From contig JAJTWR010000392.1 of assembly GCA_021613335.1 (NCBI GenBank), forward strand, positions 684,001 to 748,000: 64,000 nucleotides of DNA. Reading direction: 5' to 3'. How positions within the stretch are numbered: the first letter of the stretch is position 1; each line of letters starts with the position of its first letter. Source of the stretch: Whitmania pigra. Taxonomy: Eukaryota; Annelida; Clitellata; Hirudinida; Haemopidae. Shown piece by piece: positions 1 to 15,000 of the stretch. Under the pieces are notes generated by a model. It searched no databases. It saw only the letters and a list, made by a program, of their open reading frames with translations, and was not told where the DNA came from. A program made the translations under genes and the position numbers.

Positions 1-12
1 CTGATTATGCAG

Positions 13-2060
13 GCAGCACACCAACGAACTGGAGCTGTTGTTCCACATGCTCCGCTGCTTCACGAGCAAGTACATCCCTCAGTTCACCTTCTTCAAGGAG
101 TTCCTCGAGGAGACCGTTGCCAAGGTAACTAACTGTTGCTGGAGCCATGTGTTGTATCATCATCATAATTATTGTCTTCATTATCATAATTATTATTATT
201 TAATTGTTATCATAGTTGTAAATTCTTACTATATCATTGTAAAAAGTTATAATTCCAATTTTAATCTTTGCCAACATAATTTGTACGGTAATCATCAGCA
301 CTGACATCATCACCGTCATCATTATCACCACTTTTACTACTTTTTTTTTTCTATCACCAGACATACACAGCAGAATGGAAGAGAAATGCATTCTTCAAGT
401 TTGTTGAAATCTTCCACATGAGTGAATGGCCACAAGAAGTTAAGACCAAGGTTAGCTGAGAATTGATTAATTATTAATTATTGATTTATGATTAGGAACA
501 CTGATTATCATCATCATCATCATCATCATCAGTTGTTTAAGATAAACATCATTTAAGCATGCTATTTGTAATAACTAAATTGCATTATATAGCAACAATT
601 TATTCGTTAACACGAAGGTTGAGCTGATTCGATTCTATTGGTTGCTATTTATAGATCCTCCAGCACATACTCATCCCCTGTTTCACTAGTTCCTTCGACA
701 AGGAGGAAGGTGAGCAGTTGATTGGTGGACCTCCGACACCTGACCAGGAGAGTGATGACAACATCATCAGCATCTTCATCAACAAGGTAAGTGTTAAGCA
801 TTACTATTATCAGTCATTAGTTATTATTATCATTGGATTGTTAATGTATTGACCGGTTATTTGATTGATTGATTTGGTTGGTTGGTTGGTTGGCTGGTCA
901 ACTGATAAGCGACACTAACCAATGCCTTCATTTGTTTAGTTTAATTGTTGGTTTGCCTACGGTAGCTTCTGGTGTTGTCCTTCAAAAATGTGCTTAACAT
1001 TAATAATCGTCATTATGTCGTTGATTCAATTTGCACATGTAAATCATTGTCTTAACATTATGTTACTTTTCTGACATATCTTATTCTGACACTAACCCAA
1101 CCTAACAGGTGGTTGACCCTGATAACCCCTTTGGAACGTCTGATGCCCTGCGCATCTACCTGCTGCAACTCTCCTGCCTCTTTGTGGAGAGGGCTTCCAG
1201 ATACATCCACGATGCTGCCAACAAGTTTGTTAATTAATTAATTCGATAATTATTAATTATATATAATGGTTTTTTGTGTCGATTAATGTGGTTATTTATG
1301 ATGTTGTTATCTAACGAGAAAATATGCTAACGACTATTTGTAATGACCAATCAGAAAACAGGGCAACAAATTGAGGCGTCTCATGACCTTTGCATGGCCT
1401 TGTCTGCTCACCAAGACCTGTGTCGATCCTGCCACAAAGTACCACGGTCACTTGTTGCTCGCACACATCATCGCAAAGTTTGCCATTCACAAGCGCATTG
1501 TGCTACAGGTTAGGCTCAAATTCATCATCTTAACATCATAATTTATTTGGAAATTGAATCAATGCCATCACAAATGTGTAAGCAATTATGTTAAGTGGTG
1601 ATGATTGCAAAATCATAATGTCAATGTGTTGTAATGGTTTATTGATGGTGTATATATTGTACAATATGGTGTATGATGTATTGATGATTTACGTATTATA
1701 CAATGTGTTGACGATGCACTGGCATTTAACAACTTTCGTCGTCACGACAACCGCAGGTGTTCCACAGTCTGTTGAAGGCCCATGCAGTGGAGGCCAGAGG
1801 TGTTGTCAGGCAGGCTCTCGATGTTCTCACACCTGCCATGCCGGGCAGGATGGAAGATGAAAATGTGGGTAGAATCATTATCATCATCATAATTACTAAT
1901 GCCATCATTACCATCACTAGTACTATTATCATTATCATAGCTATCATCTAACAGATTGTTGATTGATAAGAGTCACCTTTTACTCCTAGATTATTAGCAG
2001 CATCACTAATCAGTGGTGTCAGTGATGTGTTGTTTCCATTGTTTATGTTGATTGGTCATA

Positions 2061-2099
<39 letters not shown>

Positions 2100-4521
2100 T
2101 TAATTAACATAATTTTTAATTGTACTTTTAAATAATCCTGCACTGGCTTCTAATGGAATTGCAGAACATGTTAACCCACTGGACGAAGAAAATCATAATA
2201 GAGGAGGGACACACAGTTGCACAGTTGGTCCACGTACTGTAAGTCCACTTTTATGTTAACTTGTTTATTATCACCATGGTGATGATGATAGTATAGATAT
2301 GGTGATGATAATGGTATTGGCAACGATATTAAGCACTCCAGTAACATTATCACATATAATAGCAACAAGATCACCAACAATAACGCGATGCCTTTTAAAA
2401 ACGTTCCTAACTGTGATGACAAAATTAACATGTTAACTTAATTATTTTAATTATAAACAAACATGTTAACTTTGGATTTATTAAAATAATAATAATAATA
2501 ATAATAATATTACTAATAATAATAAACACATCAATGACAGACAATCGTGATAATGTAATTTCAGGCAACTGATCTATAGACACAATAAGGTCTACTACCC
2601 AGTTAGACATCATCTCGTGCAGAATCTCTCCAACAGCATTCAAAGACTTGGTCTCACTCCTACAGTAAGATGATGATGATGAAAATGACAATGATGGTGA
2701 TAATGATGGTGATAGTCATGATGATTATGGTGGTGATTATGGTTATGATGATGAAGGTGGTGACGATAATGATGACGGTGATGATGGTGATACCAAGGTG
2801 ATGGTTATGAGGATAGCTATGATGATAATAATGACCTTAATAGAAAAAAGATGAAATGTCAAAATTATGGTAATGATGACATTCTCAATGGCTTTGTCTT
2901 ACAACCAGGCGAACGCCGAACACAGAAAGCTGGCAGTTGACCTGGCTGAGGTGATCATCTGTTGGGAGGTTCAGAGGATCAAAGAGGAGGCTGAAGAGAG
3001 TCAAACACCTTCTGTGAGTCCATTCGTTCGTCGGGGTGTTCTTAAAAACCATTCATTCATTCATCGTTCATTCAATATTTTATTTAGCCATGCAACAGTT
3101 CAGATGTGTGTGTTTTGAGTTATGTACTTGTAGAAACGATAGTTTAAGCCTCTTGAAATTAACCGAAGTCTGATTGCATAATCAGTTATTAATTTTTGTG
3201 GTATTAATTAATGTGTTGTTGATTAATTATTAATTATTACTTGTTGATTAATTATTAATTATTGCTTGACTCATTTCAGTCTTCGAGGAGTTCAAACCCA
3301 GAAGTCAACAAACCCATCGACAAAGTCCACTGCGACACTGCTGTCAATTTCCTTCTTAGAATCGCTTGCCAGGTGAGACGGGATTATGAGGAATTAATAC
3401 TGCGGTTTATTGTTATTAATTTTTTATTATTAATATTTTCATTAATCAACAACCAATCCGCTTATTTCATATTACATTATTTTCATTTCGCATAGACTAT
3501 CGCGATAATGGTTTTATAAAATTTCATTGCCAAATAATTCTCAACCATTTTTGAAAGGCAAATGAGGTAGCTGGTTCACCTGGCGAACAGCTTTCACGCA
3601 GGTGTTTCGCCATCATCAAGCGAGCCCTTTCCTCCGAGGTGTGGCCAAACGCCGAGCCAAAGATCGCATGGTTCGACCGGATCTTGACGTCTGTCGAGGG
3701 CCAACAACCCAACGTCACCAACATCTGCATGGCACTCGAACTGCTCACTTTCCTCATTGGATTCCTGGTTTGTTTTGGGGGCTTTAATTTAAGTGATTGA
3801 TGAGATGTCAGGGGTGAGATGGTGATGCTGATGATGAAGATCTTAACGCAGGATAGTGTTATTAATGGTTATGATAATTGTGATGATAAGAGAATGTGAT
3901 TGGTTTAGTTACACAATACCGTGACATTGTGACCGTTATGGTCATTATAATCATCACTTCGCTCTGTTTAAGTGCTCATGCTCACAAAACGCACTTCTAC
4001 CAATTTTAGAAGAAGGAAACAATCCTGACCAGTTTCAAAGCCCTTCAGAGGGGCATAGCGGCCTGCATGACGAGCCCGAACACCAAGGTAGTGAGGATGG
4101 TCCACAACCTCCTCTCCAAGCTCATGAGCATCTTCCCGACCGAACCAGCAGCATCCACAGTGGCGTCGAAGTTTGAGGAGCTTGAATGCCTCTATGCATG
4201 TGTCAGCAAGTTGGTCTACGAAGGACTGGCCAACTACGAGAAGTAAGGATGGCAACGATTGTTGTTATTGTTGTTTAATGTTGTGATACATATAATAATA
4301 ATAATAATAATAATAACAATAATAATAATAATAATAATTTATTTATAAGGTGCCATGTACATAGTGTTAGAGGCTATATGGCTGTTATAGTTTATTTTAA
4401 TTGTTGTTTTAATGGTTTACTGCCAACTACTTTGTTAACGTTACGTTCATTTGTTTGGTTATGATTAGCATTACTATTGTATTTATTGATATAGTCACGT
4501 CATTGTTATCATCACGTCTAA

Positions 4522-4559
<38 letters not shown>

Positions 4560-7500
4560 CCAGGGCAACGACAGGATCCATCCAGCAGTTGTTCGGGACG
4601 ATCATGATTCTGAAGGCAGCCTGCCAGTACAACCCGAGCTACATCGACCGCCTCATCACCTCCTTCATGAGGGTACTCCAAAGGATCACCAGGGAACACC
4701 TCAGCGGGGGACAGGTTTGTTTTTCGTGGGTCGTTATGACAACCAATTCCACTGTGTCGTCGGAGTTATCTTTAGCACTGTTATCCAATCAAAATGCTTC
4801 CTGATGCATACCAATTTAATTAAGTGATTGTCCTAATTATTTATTCATGGGATATTTGTAAGGTTAATTGCCATTTGTCATCTACGTTAAAAGTTATAAT
4901 TAATTAATCATGAAGTTTTAAAAACTCCAGTCAAGTTGACCTAAATCTCAATGCACCTTTTGTTGCCTCAACAGCAAGCTGCCACAACGACCGGCCCAGA
5001 TGCGTCTGCTCTTGCCAGCGAACTTCTGATCCACAGCCTTGACCTCATCAAGAACAGGGTGGGGGTCTTGAGCCCCGAAATGAGGAAGGGCTTCCTTGGC
5101 AATGTGCTGATGTCCCTCATCGACAAGACGACCGACACCAAGATCATTAAGACTATCATAAAGATGCTTGAGGAATGGATCAAGAACAAGGTGATTGTGA
5201 TAATGATGGTTGTGGCAATGATGATTTGATGATGTTGGTGGTGGTGGTGATGATGATATTGGTGGTAATCATGTTGATGATGGTGTTAATAAATTGTACA
5301 CAGTTCTGTATTAAGCAATAGTAATACTAATCGGTGTAATATTAACTGAAATAATAGTAATATTAATAATTTATATAATTAGTTCATATTACAACTGTTA
5401 CAATTATTAAACGATAATATCAATAATAGTTCTGGTAATGATGATGATGATGATGACGATAACAACTAAAATCATCGACAGTCCCAGATCGTCATCAACC
5501 AGTCTCCCAGCCTGAGGGAGAAGGCCTATCTCTTGTTGAGGCTCATGACGAACATCGAAAAGAGGTTCCCCGAGGATTCCGAACTGAACGCGCAGTTCCT
5601 CGAACTCATCCACTTCATCTATTGGTGGGTGATGCTTATTATGCAGTGCTGTCTTATAGGCTGTAATTAAGCATTTAACGAGTCATTCTGTCAGCCTGAA
5701 TGTGATGGTTAACAGCGTATGTAATTAATCATTAATCAACTTTACGGATGTCAATAATGTGGTTGATAGTAATTAGTAATTGGTACAATTAAATGTTTAC
5801 ATGGTTACATAGAGAAGGAATAAAATAAGTTCTTAAACTAAACCGTCAGATGATATTTTTAAATTCGTTACAATTTTATCAATGTACATGTACGATTGTA
5901 TAAAAGTGATGCTATTTGTGATAACTATCATAACCATCATCATCATCAATGTGACAATTCTAAAAACTCCGTTATTCCTCAATTATTGAATGATTTTCTC
6001 ACCTTCCTTCCTTCCTTCAGCGACGAGACCCTCAAGAACTCAGACTTCATCTCGAAGCTGGAGACTGCCTTCCTGGCAGGTCTCAGGAGCAGTCAGCCTC
6101 ACATCAGGCAGATGTTTGCCGAGGTGTTCAACGCCAACGTTCCGAAGGAAGTTCAGGAGAGGCTCAACTACATCATCTCCTCGCAAAACTGGGAGCCGAT
6201 GTCGACTCACTTCTGGATCAAGCAGTGCAATGAGGTTCAGCTTTGATTATGATAACGATGATGATATTGATTATGATGATGACGATGGTAGTTGGTTGAC
6301 GGTATGATTATAATGATGACATTGTTTTGGTGTGGTTCATTATTGACCAATGATAGGACAGCTCCGCTGGTTATCGGCCAATTCAATTATTCTTCACCAT
6401 TGCAGTTGGTCCTCAACGCAGTGGACTCAGATGCTCGAGCTTTTCTGACCAATCACTCGGTGCTCCTCCCTCCTCTCTTCAGTTCATCCGACCTTCAGAG
6501 TCACGAGGGAATGGAGGAAACGGTTGAAGGTCACCCCACCAAGATGGTCGAAGATGGAGAGAAGAATGAATGGGAGGTTAGCTGATGACGATAATAATGA
6601 TGATGATGATGAAGAAGCATTTTAATATCTATTTGAAATTTGCCTAATCGTCATCATTATCATCATCATTAATATATCAGTAATAATTATCAACATCATC
6701 ATCATTAATATATCAGTAATAATCATCAACACCATCATCATCAATATATCCATAATAATTATCAACATCATCATCATCATTAATATATCAGTAATAATTA
6801 TCAATGTCTATGTTTACAAAGGAAAACGAAGAAACACTGCACATGCTTCCCACTGAGGAGTCCATAATGACCCAGGTGAGGTCAATTGAGGGCAGTGCAG
6901 GTCAAGAGGTCAGAAAACAGATGCTCAGGTCAATGCTCATGAAACAGGCCAGGTTCTTACAAGACTGTGGACATGTCCAGGTGAGTGGTAGATGTTTTTA
7001 TTTATACATTTTTTTTATATTTTTATAAATCATTAATAATACCATTAATGTTGTCGAATTTATTATGTATTTAATTTTATAAATCATTATAATAACGTTG
7101 TTAATATTGTCATTGTTTGTCTTCAACGGTCACTAATAATAACTTATTAAAATCAGTTTTTCCAAGGAGGACATCATTCAACATCTCAATGCCTCACCAT
7201 GTTTATTGCATTAATGCTTTGTTTATATGTTCAGAAATAAGTTTAAATAAATTATAATTTAATTATAATAATTTATGTTTCTTCGACCAGATTGGTTCGT
7301 TCGTGAATGCCATCATCCAATTGAGTCACAACTCGACTCAGCTCGCCTACGAAATGTGGCTTCTCGTCTTTCCGAGAGTCTGGAAACTGTTGACGCCACA
7401 CACACAACAGGTGATTTGTCGATGACATAGATAGTGGTGATAGTGATGGTGATGATAGTGATGATAATAATGATACGTTGAAGTTGACATTAACATGACA

Positions 7501-10194
7501 ACTAACGTGGTTTACTTTAATGGCTAACGTTGTTGTTATCGTGCGAACAGTGCCTGGCAGAGAACATCGTAACCTTCCTGGCTGCCGGCAACCACTTGTC
7601 GCAGAGAGACTGCCAACCGAGCGCTCTTCAGGCATTCTACGAGGCCCTCACACTCTGCTCGCCTCCAGTACCCATCAGGTATTTGAGATGATGATGACGA
7701 TGATGATGACGATGATAATGATGGTGATGGTGGTGGTGGTGGTAGTGATGATGACATAGATGTATGTGGTTTAATGTTAATATCAATAATTTATATCCTG
7801 TTAACCTCATTATCATATTCGCTCATGTTTTCATCCGTCCATCCTCTCATTCGTCCATTCATTGTCGACATCAACCAATGACATCATCTCCTTAGGCCCT
7901 CGATAGCCAAGTACCTGGCCAAGAGTCACAACATCTGGCACAGGATCTTGCTGGGTCTCGAAGAGGAGGCCTTCAGACTGAACGTGCTCGACAAGCATCT
8001 TCACAGGCAGAACAAGGAGGACAGGCAGCGGGAGGATGTCGGCTCGGAACAACTGGTTGGTGGTGGTGATTGTGATGCAGTTTGATGTTGTTGTTGCTGT
8101 TGTTGTAGTAATTTGTTGTTTTGTTGTAACTGTGTTGTATTGTAATTGTCATAACTTGCATCATTCAAAATATGTGTCATCTAATAATGTTAATTATCTG
8201 ATTATAATAATAGTCACTTGTTATCTAATCACTTGATAATTAATAAGCGATCTACTAAATTTATTGATTTATTAATTGACCATCAGGAGATGATGGATGC
8301 CCTGACGAACCTGTACAGCCTGCTGAAGGAGGAGGACATGTTTTGTGCAGTTTGGATGCGGAGGTGCAAAAAAAAAGGAACGGCCACTGCTCTCTCCTAC
8401 GAACAACAGGGTCTCTTCGATCAGGCCTCTGATCATTACTTTCAGGTTGGAAGGAATGATGGTGGAGTGAACTAGGAGTGGTGGAGTGGTAAAGGGTGGA
8501 TGGTGAATTATGAATGGTGGATGGTGAATGTTGATATTATGGATGATGATTGGAGGTTGGATGAGAGAAACTGAAACTGTAACTTGATTACATTCATCAT
8601 GGATGGATATGTGATGAAAGAATGAATGGATAACACCGGTAGGCATGATTAAGATAAGAGATGGATGTGCCAGTAAGGTGGATGAATCGTCAGCATCATC
8701 AACATTTATTCAACAGGCTCTCGATCAGGCAAAATCCAGTTTTACGACTCCTGGAGCAAATCTCCAGTTGAATGAACTGTCAGAGTACAGACTTTGGGAA
8801 GAACATCTCATCAGGTTATCATCATCATCATCATTATCAAGAACACCTCATCATTAGTTATAGAATTTCTTTTTTACTGTGCTGTATTGATATGTTGTAT
8901 TTGATCGCAAAGAATCACCAGCATCATCATTTCACCATTGATTTCATCATCATCATCATCATCATTACCACTTCATCATCAACAGGTGCTCGAAAGAGCT
9001 GAACAACTGGGAAAACCTGAGTGAGTTGGCTCAGCAGACGGAGATGTTGAGCAGTCCCGAGTTGAACTTGGAATGTTCCTGGAGGCTCTCAAACTGGAAC
9101 CTGGCACAGGAGTCCCTCGCCGTGGTTAGACTAGCTGGATCTTATTTATTATCGCCTAACTTATTGTATCATATTTATTACCACTTGACTTATTTATTAT
9201 TTATTATCATATTACACGCTTTACATCTTACTTGCTGTTACTGTTATCGTATGGCTCAATGTGTCTTACCTCACCAGGTGGAACAGAATTGCATGAGAGA
9301 GAAACTCTGGAAGATGAACATGTACCGCTGCTACCTGGCCATCTGCCACTCGGACGGTCAACACATGACCTCTGTTAGTAACCTTTGAGGGGAAACTGAC
9401 TTGTGTTTAGTCATTACATTTTAATTATTATTATTACTAAATTAGCACTGATTATCGATTGAAATTATTAATTCGTATCATTTAATCAATTGACTTGCTA
9501 AGGTTTACCTACTTGACTATTTTTGCCTATGTTTACTGATTGATTTTCCGATAATCAATGCATTAATTATTGATTGAAGCTAATAATTGGTATCGATTGA
9601 CTTGTAAATGTAAACGTTTAGCTATTTTTGACTGATTGATTTTCCAGGTGGAAAAGTTGGTTGAGACGGCCACCAGTTTGGCAGTCAGGGAGTGGAGGAG
9701 ACTGCCGAGCATCGTGTCTCAGGCGCACATTGAACTCCTCCAGGTAATCATATTATAATGTGTCAGCCATCATCACTCCAAAGCACGTTGTCATCATCAT
9801 CCTCATCAACATCAAGAATTATAAAATGCCTTAATCATAAATGCATACTATCATCATTACGATAATCACCATAATAATCATCCTCCTCATCACTCACAGG
9901 CCTCACAGCAGATCATTGAGCTGCAAGAAGCATCCTCTCTGAACAACAACATCCAACCGTCGGTACTCGGCAGGGAACAGAGCAGTCACGACATCAAGGC
10001 CATTATCAAGACTTGGAGGTGATGATGATGATGATGATTATTATTATTATATTATTATTATTATTATTATTATTATCATTTTGTGTACAGTTATTTATAG
10101 TGAATTAATAATTATTGTCATTATTAAGGTTATGAATTGGTGAAATAATCACTTTATTATTATTATTATTATTATTACCATTATTATTATTATT

Positions 10195-10239
<45 letters not shown>

Positions 10240-11036
10240 GTCATCGTAACCATACGAATAGCATCAGAGCCTAATTACTATTCCATTGAAATATAGAATC
10301 ATCAATCAACCTTTTAATCTCAACAATAACTCTCTTCTCTAATGCTCACAACCTCGCAATCGCCAGGAACCGCATGCCCGCCATAATGGACGACCTTTCG
10401 CACTGGAGTGACATCTTCACCTGGCGACAAATCCACTTCAAGAACATCAGCAACCTTTCCTCAGACCTGCAGGGGGAGTTTGTAAGTGAGGTGTACAAGA
10501 GTTATTCATTCTTTTCACTTGTTGTTGTTGTCGTCGTTGTTGTTGTAGCTGTTGATGTCGTTGTTGTGGTTGTTCTTGTTATTGTTGTTGATGCTGTTGT
10601 TGATGTTGATGTTGTCGTCGTCATTGTTAGTTCATTTTTTATCGAAACAATTGTTTATGATTTTTTTTCTGTTTGATTTGTAATGTGTTTATTTTTAGTT
10701 TGCTAAGAACTTTGTATTTGTTGATAGTATGTATTTTGCCTTAACCTCCAATAAATTTCTCTTCTGCCTACCACTACAAAGGGGATTGCCATCATTGTCA
10801 CTGTTATCCATCATGTCCAACATGATCATCATCATTGCATCATCATCATCATGTCTAACATCATCATCATCATCATCACCATCATTATCATCAGGTTCAA
10901 CAGAATGCAGCGATGCTGGGCATTCACCACATGGCAGTGGGACACGTTGAGTTTGGAAAAGTTGCGAGGAAGCACGGACTCACAAACGTTTGCATTGAGA
11001 CGCTCTCCAAGTTAGTCTTTGTTCATCCATTGTCGG

Positions 11037-11089
<53 letters not shown>

Positions 11090-12036
11090 TATTATTATTA
11101 TTATTATTGTTGTTGTTATCAATATTAGTATGATAATGATGATGAATATTATTGCATTATTCAAAAGCAAGGGACATCTTGCAATGTAATCTATTCTATG
11201 ATTTCTTTTGATTTTTGAATCTTCTTAATCATAAATCTGTCCTTGCATCCATCTATCCTTCTGTCCATTTTCTCAGGATCCACAACATCACGAGCGTACC
11301 TGCCGTTGATTGTTTCCAAAAGGTGAAGCAGCAGGTGAAGTGCTACCTGCAGATTGCAAACAACTACGGCCCCCAGGAACTGGATGAGGTACGCTTTAGT
11401 GGTGATTATGATAGTAGTACTAGTAGCAGTAGTAGTAGTGATATGGGTATTAACATATTATTAACATATCCTTACTACTATTGCAATATATTATTACATT
11501 ATAATTGAACCATCTACAATCTTGTACGGTCTCCTTGACTTCATTTACACTTTATCACTTAATCACATAGATTACTTGATCGCTTAATCACCCAATCAGT
11601 TGATCACTTAACCAATTAATATGTCTCTTGTGTTTGTGCGTGTTAGCACATTGATGCACTACGTCAGGGCCTCCAAATACTCGACTCGATGTCCGTCAGG
11701 TACTTCAACAAAGAGATGACCTCGGAGTTCTACGCCTACAAGGCCACCTACCTTGCACTCACCGGAGAGTCAGTACTCTGTGACCTTTGTTTTGATTGTG
11801 ATGATGATGATGATGATGGCGACGATGATGATGATGAAGACGATGATGGTAGTGGTTGATCAATCTTGTTATCCTTCCAGGCCAGAGGAAGCTGGCAAGG
11901 CCTTCTCGTCTGCTGTCCAACTTAACGATTCAACGGTCAAAGCTTGGGCTTTGTGGGGCGAGTTCTTGGAGGAACAGTTTATGAGGGACAAGTAAGATGA
12001 TGATGGTGATGATGTTCGTGATGACGATGGTGGTAG

Positions 12037-12067
<31 letters not shown>

Positions 12068-15000
12068 GATGATGATGATGGTACTGTTAAGAATTTGTGG
12101 AAATGTTGATGTTTATATACAAAAATGTTGTGGTGTACTTTAACATATGTGTTATTATTTGGAGGTTATGATACTTGTTGTTGAGTCATCATCATCATCA
12201 TCATTATAATTGTTGTTGTTATTGCCTTAGAATCATAGACTAATGACCCTTAATCCTGTCACTCTAACCCTCAATTTCATTCATCCATCTTTCACACCAT
12301 CCAACAGATCTGACATGGTAAAGGGATCCACAGCCATGTGTTGCTTCCTGCATGCATGCAGGTCTCAGAGTGAGACAAAAGCTAGGAAATACCTGGCCAA
12401 GGTAAGCATTTAAGTGCTTGTAGTTTGCCATGAACAGGTGATATTGTTGATGAAGTTGTTATGGCAACATAGGCATGTTCTTTGTCAACCTTTAATTGTT
12501 ATCTCTGCTTCTAGTTTTTGTTGTTGTTGATATCCTTGTCAATATTGTTGTTGATTTTGTTAACAGGTGCTCTGGTTGTTGACTTTTGACGACGACAAGC
12601 AGACCATCACGGAGATGTTCGAGAAGTATGCACCTGGCATGCCAATCTACTTCTGGATCATCTGGTGAGTCATTGCATTAACACAACATTAGTCACGTGT
12701 TATTATATGTTATTATATAGCTAAACATTAATCATATGTTATGCTAAATGCAAATGCAAAAATTATAAACTAAAGATAAGCTAAATGCTCAGTTAGTAAC
12801 TGATTAGTAAATAATTTTATTAATAAATAATTCAAATAATTAACAGATTACTATTTCTATAATTGAAATTCACCCATCTCTTTTGTACAATAAATTTAAT
12901 CATCCACTTTCAACAGGATACCTCAGCTGCTGTCCCTGTTGGTCAGAAATGAAGGTCGGGTCATGACCTTGCTTAGTAAGATCGGAACCATGTTTCCTCA
13001 GGCTGTGTACTTCCCGACAAGGACCCTCTATCTCACGCTGAAGATGGAGCATTACCCCAGAGAAAGATGTCAGTTCAAGCATTGATGATGATAATGATGG
13101 CAATGTTGATGGTTGATGATTATGATGATGATGATGGTGATGGTGGTGGTGGTGGTGGGAATGCTAGATCATAAACCGGTTGATATTGAATGTCATTATT
13201 GACTCACTGATCGATTTGTTCATGAGCTGGTTCATTAGTAATTCTAATTTGCCTCATTAATATTAATCAGCAGATAAAACAGACAGCCAGAGGTTGACCA
13301 TCCAGACTTCAAGGTCGTCGGGCATCTTCTCACCACCTCCACCTGGAGAGTCACTGGAAAGAGGTGATGATGATGATTATGATGATGAAGATGGTGACGA
13401 TGATGATGATTATGATGATTTAATACGTCTGGAATGTTATTCTTATGTTTGTGTGGCATCAAGATGAAGACCAGTTGTGGTGATGATAATGATAATGCTA
13501 CCAATATTTTTCTGTCATTACAGTATATTAATTTATTATATATTAATTTTTAGTAATTGAGAATTATATTATCATTATCATCACCATACATAATCCTTCC
13601 AGCAGACACCCATCAATCCCTCATCACGTCGTCAGCATCAACCTCGTCCTCGTCCTCATCTGTCTCCTCCTCCACGGTCGGACTGACCGAAACCGTCGGA
13701 CCAATCAAGGCGACCAGTGCCATGTGGCGGTGCAGCAGGGTCATGCACACCATGAGGGACACCCAGACAACCATCCTCTCGTCACTGGAGAACATCGTTG
13801 AACCGGTTGGTGGTGATATCAAGGAAGGGGTTGGTTATCAAGATCATTATCGTCGTACACGGTCAAAAACATGATCGAATCCATTCCAGATCATGAGCCG
13901 AGAAATGGTCTTCCGGGAAAACTGGTACGAAGACCTCCTTAAGCAGCTCAGGCAGGCACTGGCCAAGTGCTTTGAAGTTGCTTTCAGTCAGAGGGAAAAC
14001 GTCTACAATGCGCAGGTCACACCCCAAGTCATGAACTTTATCAGGAAGGTCGTAAGCACCTTGGGGTCCGTGGAAAGCCCGATGCCCCAGTCTTCTGGCA
14101 CGGGCTGTTCTGCGGATAGCAAAAAACCGGTCAGTGGTGCGCAGGATGCCATGTTCCAGAAAATTAGGAACCAATTCCTCACTGACTTTGATCTCAAGTA
14201 TGTTACTATCATGTTATCACTGTTGCTACTGCTATCATTGTGCAGAAGAATAGTTACTACTATATACATAACCTTCACACTAAATCACATTGGCAGGCAC
14301 CATAGTTACAATAAAAATAATCATAATTTAAATCATTTGCTTTGATCACCATCATCATCATCATCATCATTTCCTCATCGTCACGGTTACGCTTTCAGCA
14401 TCAACGGATCTTCCGGCCTGTTCAGCATGATTGCCCGCCTGAGGAAGTGGATAAAAATACTCGAAGCCAGAATCAGTCTCCTGCCGAAGTCCTTGACCAT
14501 GGACGAGAAGTGCAAACTGCTCAGCTTCCACTCTTCAAACATGGCAGAGATAGAATTGCCCGGGGAGTTCCTTGTTCCTCAGGTCGGTGTTGTTGTTGTT
14601 GTTGATGAGGTTGACTGGTTGTTGTTGTTGTTGTTGATGAGGTTGACTGGTTGTTGTTGGTGATGGTTGTGGTTAACCAAAATGTACAATGGAGATCGTT
14701 TTTCTTATTTTGTGATTGTGGTGAATTGTTCATTGCTCTAATGCAGTCCCATAATCATTGCATCATGCATACACATCTTAATAAAAGTGATAACATGATT
14801 TTAAATGTTCAGCAAAACAACTACTATGTGAAAATTGAGAGGTTCCTGCCAAAAGTTGATGTCGTCCAAAAGATGAACACGAGCGCCAGAAGGCTCTACA
14901 TTAGAGGCAGTAATGGAAAGGTGAGTGAGTGAGTGAGTGAGTGAGTGAGTGAGTGGTTTACAATGATAATGATGATGATCATCACTATTATTACTCTGAT

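Larger units (their letters stand above)
8287..13068 (+). other. FAT-domain region of TRRAP
   Basis: Exons 22-35 encode the helical-repeat FAT domain that cradles the pseudokinase. Recognised blocks include AYEQ-type and YRLWEEH-type helices, an ECSWRLSNW block, REWRRLP, the KYFNKEMTSEFYA block and QAVYFPTRTLYLTLK. The order and spacing follow other animal TRRAPs. The segment between the FAT and kinase lobes (13274-13805) is low-complexity, rich in Ser and Thr, and looks lineage-specific. Confidence 0.85.

Noticed and set aside
3968..4255. 95-codon minus-strand frame over a TRRAP exon
   Set aside because: It is antisense to exon 12, which aligns with TRRAP on the plus strand. Similar antisense frames at 5407-5613, 13863-14174 and others were dropped for the same reason.
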